A stretch of 64,000 nucleotides of DNA from the NCBI RefSeq assembly GCF_000003195.3, contig NC_012870.2:40015233-40079232 (forward strand), written 5' to 3'. This document shows positions 55,736 through 64,000 of this stretch, piece by piece. Every line of letters begins with the position of its first letter. The first letter of the stretch is position 1. Position numbers and translations under genes: made by a program. The notes beneath the pieces are model-generated. The model was not told the DNA's origin. It saw only the letters and a program-made list of their open reading frames with translations, and ran no database searches. The stretch comes from Sorghum bicolor. Lineage: Eukaryota > Streptophyta > Magnoliopsida > Poales > Poaceae.

Positions 55736-57240
55736 TGTTGATGGTCCTTAAGTGCCAAATTCAACTGTCAACTAAACATGGAAAAGGATCAATATGCACC
55801 AAACACCTAGAATTAGGGTTTTATCTGACAGAATTCCATGAGTTTTGGTGTTTGTCTATTTTTGTAGGGGGTTATCAGAAAATATGGAGAGAAGGCCCAC
55901 ACGTCAGTTTAACAATGAGATAATTACGTGCCGTGTAATTTTTCTCAATCTAGAAGAGTCCAGAAGCCACGGGAACGAACGGGAGGCGGAGCGGGCCCGG
56001 GGGCAGGGCGCCCGCCCTACCCCTTGGGCGCCCGCCCTGCCTTGGTGACCAATCAGGGTAGGTCTCGCGGATCGTGCTCCACCGCCTCTAATCTTCAAGA
56101 ATAACCGTGCGATTAAGGTCGGTTTGATCCGACGACCCACATTCATTTGAGGTGGCTATATAAGCAAGGCCTCTTCACCCCAAGGGGAGAGGAGAAATCA
56201 TTATCAGAGGAACCCATCAAAGTTAGGGTTTAGGAATTTCTCTCCCACAGAGAATTAGAATTAGCTACTCCTAATTCCTATAAGTTCTATAGGATTGATT
56301 AGATAGAATTAGAGAAGTAGAGCCTAGCGCTCTAGATTTCGGATCTTCATCAATAAAGATTGGTATTATTTCATATCTTTCTCTACTACTTTATTCTAAT
56401 TGCATTATGTCTCTATTTATTATGTTCTTAGTTTGCTCTAGTGCTATATTTGATATAGTTATGATTGATAATGAGTTTATATATAAGTTTGCAAAGCGCT
56501 TAGCTCTTGACTCGAGGGAGCTAAGTGGTAGATCATATGTGGGCGTGGTGCTTAGATATTGTTTACCTGCAAATGTATCCTATTGGCCGGGCCGTGTGGT
56601 AGTTCGCAATGGTGACATCTTCGCTGATTCTTATATAGTCCACCCTCCATTGATAGGACAGGCATAATTTGTATTGCGGAGTAAGTCTTGCTATGTTCTG
56701 ATTTACTTTAGCAATGTTCCTTATACATGAATAAAGAGTATTTTGTGCTATATATGATCTTGTAGATAACTAGAGTAGATTGTGACTTAGTAGATAGTAG
56801 ATACTCAAAATCCATTCTCTAGCTAATCCGACGTCACCTTACATTTATGTGGAGTAGTCTATTTCTAATCGCTGTGTTATTTACCCATGAGCTTACATTT
56901 CATTATCTTTATTATTATGGCTTACCCCCTGCTAAAGAAAGTGACTGTGTGACTAGTTTCTCATTAGTAATCAGGTTATTCCAAGTTTATCTCTAGTCTA
57001 TGCCTTGATAGATTTTACCCCTGCTTTCACTTTCGCCGTTCTCTTAAGCAAAAATATAAATAACGATACCCAGAATACTTTTCCTGGTGAAATGCTACAA
57101 TGAGGTATTTTATCTGTGCGCTTGCGGATAGAATAGATTATTTTCTAGAGAGCCTTCATATTCATAAATACCTTAGTACACTCTAGTGCCATGCTAGGGA
57201 TGACAACCTAGTATTCAAGTGGTGTTAGCAAGTGTCAACA
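55736..57240 (+). repeat. Element D 5' LTR
   Basis: The LTR is 1,505 bases, from TGTTGATGGTCCTTAAG to AAGTGTCAACA. GC boxes lie at 56006-56017 and 56026-56037 (20-base step) and TATA at 56157-56164. The CCCCCTGGCCCCTGG motif is replaced by CCTCTTCACCCCAAGG. The 3' half matches the LTR of C. Confidence 0.9.
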
Positions 57241-57248
57241 AGCATTTT

Positions 57249-57266
57249 TGGCATCGTTGCCGGGGA
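57249..57266 (+). promoter_or_regulatory. Primer binding site of element D
   Basis: TGGCATCGTTGCCGGGGA differs at two adjacent bases (GC to AT) from the tRNA-Asp site of A, B and C, which suggests decay. Confidence 0.8.
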
Positions 57267-57529
57267 ACGGTAAAGAAAGTCACGAAGTCAGTCAAGGTTA
57301 TTCACATAAAATATTAGACTAGACTATGGAGAAATAATTGCATAAATAGCTACTAAATGAGAAATCATAACAAGGCACCTCTGCTTTGGCATGTTCACCC
57401 TGTTGTTTTTCTATGTTTATATTTTTATACAGGGTATATCAGGATTGACTTTGGTACATTCAACTCTTCATTATCAGAACCAAAGCAATCAAGAAAGAAA
57501 GAAGAAGCTACCTACCAATTGCTGAAGCT

Positions 57530-58821
57530 ATGGCACAAAAGACCTTGCAAGAATTCTCTGCTCCAAGTCTTGAGAACATTCCAACTGGTCCAAGATTTGA
57601 AGTAGAAGAAGGAGCACCCGAGTTCGAGCTCAAGTCAAGCCTCATCAATTTGGTGCAAGCTACAGAATTTAGTGGAAAGGCACATGAAGATGGTAGTGCA
57701 CACTTGCAGAATTTCTTAGAGATTGGAAGCACAATCCGCATCAACGGAGTCGACAAAGAGGTCATACTGCTTCGCCTCTTTCCATTCTCACTAGAAGGGA
57801 AAGCGAGGAAGTGGTTCTACACCCATCAAGATAACAGCAACAACTGGACAAACTTGTCAGATGCCTTTCTATCAAAGTTTTTCCCTATAGGCAAAACAGC
57901 TGCCTTAAGAGGAAATATTGTCAGTTTCCAATAGCAGAAGACAGAAACCATTTCAAAAGCCTAGGAGCGTTTTCAAGGATACACATCAGATTGTCCTCAC
58001 TATGGAATGGCCAGATGGTTACTTATGCAGACCTTCTACCATGGATTAAACCAGAAGGCTCATGAGTGCCTAGATGCATCTGCTAAAGGATCATTCTTGG
58101 AGCTTACAATCAGAAACGTAGAGACGCTTTTGGATAAGATATGAGAAAATCAAAGCTAGTTCCAAGATAAAGCTCAACATTGTCATCAAACTGATGAAAT
58201 ACCAGAAGAAGTAAATGCACTATCAACCAAGATGGAAAATTTGCTCCATTGGATTGACCAGAGGGCCAAGTTCAAAGAAGATCAAAGGGCCATTGAGACA
58301 GTATACAAATATCAACCGACTTCGAGTCAACCCAATAGCAAAGGTATGAATTCAGGTAACACTTTCAAGCAACTTTCATTAAAAGAGATAATTGCTCAAC
58401 AAACCAAAACTAATGATGAAATTAAACAAAGGATAGATACAAATGAATCATCTCTAAAAGATATACACAATAAAATGGATTTTCTATTAACTGCCTTTGA
58501 TGAGCAAAACACTCTTAATAAAAGGGTAGAGCTTAAATTAATAAAGCTAGTTGCTGCATTGCCTGTTGCCACTAACATTGAGCAGGTAAAGAACATAACT
58601 ACTAGAGGAGGCAAAGCCACCAGGGATCCCCCATACCCAAAAGAGAAATAGAGAACATTAGCACCAGTGCAACCAGCAGTGATAGAAGAAGAAAGCCCTG
58701 TTGAAGCAGAAGATCTGCTACAACCACCAAGAGTTGGAGAAATGAGGAAAGATTTTTACGACACCAACTATTTGCCATTTCCCAGAAGAAACAGAGGACT
58801 ACAGTTGGATGAGCAGTTTGG
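57530..58821 (+). pseudogene. gag: Element D gag, five nonsense codons, truncated
   Basis: The frame opens at ATG 57530 (MAQKTLQEFSAPSLENI, as in C) and stays in one phase to 58821 with no indel that shifts it. Stops lie at 57932, 57962, 58142, 58157 and 58649. By comparison with C, at least two are TGG or CAG changed to TAG. The Retrotrans_gag domain is recognisable (RLFPFSLEGKARKWFYTHQD). The frame is cut within FPRRNRGLQLDEQFG by the LARD-like LTR before the protease. Confidence 0.85.
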
Positions 58822-61800
58822 TGTAACACCCCAGGTGTTTGCCACGAGTTAGACCTTAGGTTTTGAACTCAAACATGTCATGATAAGTGGTGATGATCAT
58901 GATAAAGTCAATCCATGAAAGTGAGCCTCAAGTTAAACTTGGAGAATGCACCCTTGCTTACATATAAGCCTTTTCAAAGTGCATGCTTGAGTGATGTTAA
59001 TGGAACCTCTCTCATGTGTCCCACCTCCATCACTGCCTATAATGATCACTCAAAGAGTTTCATAAAGTTTGGAATCAAAAGGTCACATGAAATGATAAGT
59101 TACATGCTTGTTGGAATGACCCCATTAAGTAAATAGAACCATAGGTCATCAACCAATCCTTGCAACCTTGCCCAAATAACTCTAGATGAACTCTACAGCA
59201 AAAGTCATGAAGGATACATGTTGAGCATGTGCCCAGAAAATGCTTCAATTAGCCAAAAACTTTAGTTTGAGCTTTATCAAGTTGCTGCATTGACCAAAGT
59301 AAAAGTTTGACTTCTGTACTAGTTCTGAGGTTTGACCTTAAATGAAAGTTGTAGTTTAGATTCTGTAGAACAAACTTTATTTAATGGTCAAGAGCTAGTT
59401 TGGTTCCTAACCTAGTCAAATTGAGCTTATAAGATTCAATACAGTGCTGTTTTGGGAACTCCAGAATTTTGGCTGTCCTGAGGTGCTCAGTTTCGGGTAC
59501 CCTAGTTGGGAGCCTTGTATCTTCCAAATAAGAATGAAACAGTACAAGGTCCTTTTGTAAAAGTTGTAGTATAGTTTGCATACTACAATCTTTGTTAAAG
59601 TTACTAACTATGAACCATCTTCTAAGCATGTCAATTAATACTCACAAAATTGAATCTGCTATAATTTCCAGCACTTAGAGTTTCTAAGTCTAGGTTTGCA
59701 GTTCATCATGTTGGCATTCCGCGTTCTCCAAATTTTACTAAACAACTTGCTTGTGTCCCAAAATAAAAGTTGGAGCACATATTGTGGGCTACAGCATGCT
59801 AAAAGATGACACAAGTTTGACTTCGTTTTGGTCATCAATTTTGAGTTTTGCTAATCACTATTAATTCATTGACACTCAAAGGTTGGCATCAAATTATCTA
59901 TTAATCTGTAATCCTAATGACCATGACAGTTAAACAAAAAATGTAGAGCAGCACGAGGTTGACAAACTTCATATTTGGCTCATCTCCAAATTCGGCCCGT
60001 AACTAGCCCATATTTGGATCCTACGTTGACCACTCTGTTGCCCGCCACCTGTTCGGCAGAATGCCTCAAAGGCCAGCACGTGTTCTGGACGTGGCGACCA
60101 TGCACGAGTTCAACCTCTCCATTGCTGCCACCTCCACCTTGCCCTGTCTTCTCTCTGCGCCATTGTGGACGAGCGCCAGAGAGCTCTCCCTGTCCTCCTC
60201 CACTCCCTCAACGCTCTCCCATCCTCCACTCGCCTTCCTCCCTCTCCACTCTCTCCCTCTGTCCGCCATGGACAGGCAGCCTCCATGGGCACCGGTGCTG
60301 CTGCACTGCAGCTTCCTGCAGCGGCCAAGCCGTGCACGTGGGAGTGCGTGTGCGCAGGCCCATTCCCGTCGTGGCCACGCCCTCCCTTGCAGCAACCATC
60401 GGCCGGCCGGAGCCCGGACTTCTCGGTCTCCCATTTCGTTTCCTCTCTGTTTCCGTAATAAGAAGAAGAAAAGGGCCTCGTGTTGGAATAAGAAACAACC
60501 CAGGGTTCCAAAAGCGAAGCCAAGACTCATATAAATAGTGTTTCTGGGTTATAGCGTGATTCATGGAAAATCCAGGGTTCTCGGTGCAAGATCTGTTTTC
60601 CTTTTCTTTTGTTTTTGCAGATTTCTGGGTGAACTTTGGAAATCTATAGTAATTCATAGAAACGTCGTAAAATGGCAAATGTGGACTTTTTGGAATCCTT
60701 GTGAAATTCTCTATGCATTAGATCTATAATATGGCATGGTTTAGTTTGCAGTTGTAGCAGTAAAAATAGATTTATGCAGTTCGGTTTTAATTGCTTGTTA
60801 TATTTGTCTTTTTCATAACCATTGTATTATTAATCAAATAAATGTGAAAATATTATGACAAGCTTTTCATATGATATTTGATGTCTGGTAAAAGTTTCAT
60901 GAATTGAGGCATGACAGATTAAGAGTTATAAAAATAACAAATGCTCTGTGTTGCCTTGCTCCTATTCTGAGTGGATCTGCATGTTTATATTTTTTGACTC
61001 AGTTAGGTTGTGAATCATGCCTGCATGAAAACATATGAGTTGTAGTACTTTTCATAATCTTTCCATCAAGCTAAATATCATAATTTTTGGTTAAGCATAT
61101 CTTTAGTTATAGTGGTTTAAAATACTATTTCAGTTTCTGTCTAAACCCAGACAGCAATACATTGTTTGTTATGTAAGTCCTAGTTAGTTGTAGATTTAGC
61201 TCTAGATGTTTATAACAAAGTTGTTCACAATTTAGTAAGATTTCTAGAAAGTACATAACCATAATTTATGGACATGTGAAACTCAAGTTATGGCTGTTTA
61301 ATGTGACATGATAGATTCTGTCCATGTTTTGGACAGAGATATCTTTATGGATCTTGATAAATGGTTTATAAGTATAAATAAAAATGGAAAAATGGAAAAT
61401 GTTGTTCCAATACAATCCTATGATATTTTTGTATCATGTTTATGCATGTTATGGCCATGTGTTTGAAGAAAATATGATTTGTGCATTTATCTTGCTCTCA
61501 CATGGTTAATTGCAATAGCAATTTGTCTTTTTAATAGATGTTGCTATGCTTATTCAAATGCAGTGAAATTTATACAGTAGACTATGGATAGTATGTAGAA
61601 TCTACTGTAATATTTGTAGAATATACTGTGCATGTTTGATATATGTTCTTTAATTCACCTTATTATCCAAATAAATTAAGAAAGGAGTTAAATAAATTTA
61701 TTTGGTAATGACCACTATGTTTTCTGGTGTTCTTTAGATATATGAAAACTATTGGTGACAATGGTTTTGCTCAAATGCATGTTTGAAACATAAGTTAATA

Positions 61801-64000
61801 ATTAATTGTTGCAATTCGGGTTTCTAGACAGTTTCTAGAACTGTTTGGATTACAATGTGTAAATGATGTTTTAAGAGAATCTTGTTTATAGAAAAGTTGT
61901 AGATAATTCATTTATCTAGCTGCTGTTAAATTTTGGTAGTATTTAGCCTTATGGTTTGTAAGTTATGACTGTTCAAAGTTGGATTTCAGAAATGGTTGCT
62001 CTCTGTCTTGTTAGGACCTGATTCTGTAATTCCAATATTTCGACCTACCAAACTTATGAATCATGCTTTGACGTATAAAGACGAAATGTAGATAATTTCT
62101 TAAGCTTTCCAGAATGTCTTCTTGCATATCTTTTGGAGTTGTGTAACTCCAGTTATGATTTATTTTCTCAGCTGCTGTTAACAGTCCTAAAAATGACAGA
62201 TTCCTTTTATTGTTCTTGCTTGGTATATTGCTATGTATGACTCATGACCTTGGTAATGGCCAAGTTAATATACCTGAGACCTTGTGAAACATGTATGCCA
62301 TGTCTAATATGTTTAGTGTTGCATTCTTTGTTGACTTAGCATGTTGGTTGTGTAATCATTAAGTGAGCAGTGAGATGTGCTTAAGTATGTTTAGTGTAAC
62401 CATGCTCTTGCCATGCTTCTTGTGTGTGATGCTTTGTCTATTGCACTTCTATATTTTCATGCACTTGCATCTTGCATCTCATTTAGGTACGCTAGATGAA
62501 CCACGTGAAGGACGTGATGGTGGACCTATCGGGGTGATGGAAGGACTACACAAGTGTTGCGAACTTGAATGCCGTCAAGATGGCGCAAGCTAACTTAACT
62601 GACTTGTGTCGGATTCCAGGCAAGCCCCGGAGCATTCTAAGTCTCCTACCCTCTCTTTTTATAAAAGTACAAGAGTATAACTTTATATGATGCATTAGGT
62701 GATAGGAGTTGAATGAAACCGTTGGTGCATAATTCCTACCTTGTCCACTATATGAAACTACCTGAACCCTTACTAGTATAAGGAAGACGTTCTATGCTTA
62801 GCTATGCTTAGCTCGGTAGAAGCCAGGTGATTTCCTGTCACCTGCGAGAGATAGGTGGATACCTTATCACGGTTGGCTATATTTGCTATCGTGGAAATAA
62901 CCATGTGCTAATAATGAACTTGAGACCGGGCGGGATGACGATAGTGCAGCAACAAGGCATGGAGGTCTTGGGTGTGAATCTATCCCCGTCTGTGTCGTTT
63001 AAGGACCGAATCGCTGTACGTCCCCGTGTCATGTTGAACGCATGCCTATCACTTAGTTGGCCGGATAAGTCGTTCCGACCGCGAAGCCTACGAGTGCATC
63101 TCCGGCCGGATACCCCGTTCGGTTTAAGTGCGCACCCCGGTTGTTAGTAAGGATGTGCGGGGAGTCAATGGCGTAAGACCGAGGTGTCAGGTTAGAGTCC
63201 TGACCCTGGCAGATTGGCGGTCCCTGGGGGTGCGGCGCCGTACGGACCCGAGAATTGGTCCGGAGTTGTGCTAAAGGTGATCCAAGCTACTCTAGCTAAG
63301 TATGCCTGGGTGAGTGCTAGGAATACCCCTCCAGCTGGATAGGAATCGATTCGAATCGCCATCTCTCCCGGATAGTGAGAACTTGACTCGGGCAGCGGCA
63401 ACGTAGATAAACTAAATGAAACTTGATGGTTATGATGATGATGATGGCTACATGATAAACCGGATATGGTTATTAATGTGATGCTTATTAATCAAGTGAT
63501 TGCTATAGAATAGGTGCAAAATCTAGCTATGGTAGCTTAATTGAACTTGATGCTAAAATATTGACTAAAAGGTTGAAAGTAAGGACTCATGATAGTAATG
63601 CTCTTTTTGGCAAAGTTATGCTATCCAACCAACTCCACCAAAAAGCCTTGCATATCCTTGAGAGTCTTTTATTTTCTCTCCTGTCGGGTAAGTCTAGCTG
63701 AGTACATTCGAGTACTCAGGGTTTATCCCACCATGTTGCAGGTGAAGTTTTTAGTCTGCTAAAGATGGTGGCTAACAGCCGGTGGGCTCGGTGATTCTAT
63801 ATAGTGTTCTCATCTACATGCTTTTGTCGGAGGATGTCACTTATGCTAGCAATGTATTTGAAACTTATGTTATTGTAATAATTTGAAAGCTATGTTGTTT
63901 TCTAACCAATTTGGAAATCCAAACTTGTATTATTATTTGTGAACTCTTTTGTAATATTTTTTCCGCTGCAAATCTCTGTGTATGTGATGTGTATTTGCTT
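58822..64000 (+). mobile_element. LARD-related LTR in plus orientation, runs off the window
   Basis: It begins TGTAACACCCCAGGTGTTTGCC at 58822 and aligns, reversed, with the LARD LTR of 20387-34127 along its whole length, but with many more differences. The GC-rich block (about 59975-60540), the periodic repeat (about 60880-62130) and a 3' part with AGTACTCAGGGTTTATCCCA (about 63710) keep their order. By comparison, about 350 bases of LTR should remain beyond 64000. TTTGG at 58817-58821 is the candidate duplication. No frame in it is convincing. Confidence 0.85.

Larger units (their letters stand above)
55736..58821 (+). mobile_element. Element D: relative of C, 5' part only
   Basis: A 5' LTR (55736-57240), a primer site and a decayed gag are present. 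The element is then cut at 58822 by the plus-strand LARD-like LTR; its remainder lies beyond the window. The candidate left duplication is GTGGC (55731-55735), and its partner is not visible. Confidence 0.85.

Overview
This window is plant nuclear DNA, almost certainly from a grass and probably a panicoid such as a sorghum, sugarcane or millet relative (inference). The reasons are the Athila-type Ty3/Gypsy elements primed by tRNA-Asp, a CACTA element whose ends carry the CACTAGTAGAAA terminus, Helitrons with grass-type ends, and very long LTRs beginning TGTAACACCCC. I found no host gene I would call intact and no RNA gene. Nearly all of the 64 kb is transposable elements inserted into one another, and most boundaries can be fixed to the base from target-site duplications (TSDs).

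Block 1 (1-20348). A LINE fragment (18696-19500) is cut by a CACTA element whose right end is 18695; its left end is not found. The CACTA transposase runs on the minus strand from 17861 to 2045 and is split by two insertions: a full LTR element, here called A (2706-13766, TSD GCCAT), and a solo LTR of the same superfamily (15566-16801, TSD GCCAG). Element A is itself split by a Helitron (7089-10955). With the insertions subtracted, the transposase frame is continuous over 1,170 codons, broken only by three point nonsense codons. A small Helitron-like piece (19501-19952) and AT-rich sequence follow.

Block 2 (20349-35661). A Ty3/Gypsy LTR with an attached protease remnant is split by a large element (20387-34127, TSD TCCAG). 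That element has LTRs of about 5.1 kb around about 3.7 kb of visible non-coding interior, which is the plan of a LARD (large retrotransposon derivative). Two runs of N fall inside it.

Block 3 (35662-58821). An unclassified LTR rich in CCGGACGC motifs has received three more relatives of element A: B (35864-43985, minus, TSD GGTAT), C (44861-54957, minus, TSD GCCAA) and D (55736 onward, plus). A and B share one gag type, C and D another, under related LTRs. None has a visible reverse transcriptase or integrase, so all look non-autonomous. C also holds a second reading frame (518 codons once a 540-bp hAT-like insertion is subtracted), preceded by what looks like its own promoter and a splice acceptor.

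Block 4 (58822-64000). The gag of D is cut by a plus-strand LTR related to the LARD, which runs off the window.

The most interesting signals are non-coding and shared by A-D: a GC box repeated at a 21-bp step upstream of the TATA box in every LTR and again inside C; two small stem-loops with one AAGT loop and covarying stems near the 3' end; and a CAGCTTGGGGGAG motif just after coding modules that copies the polypurine tract.
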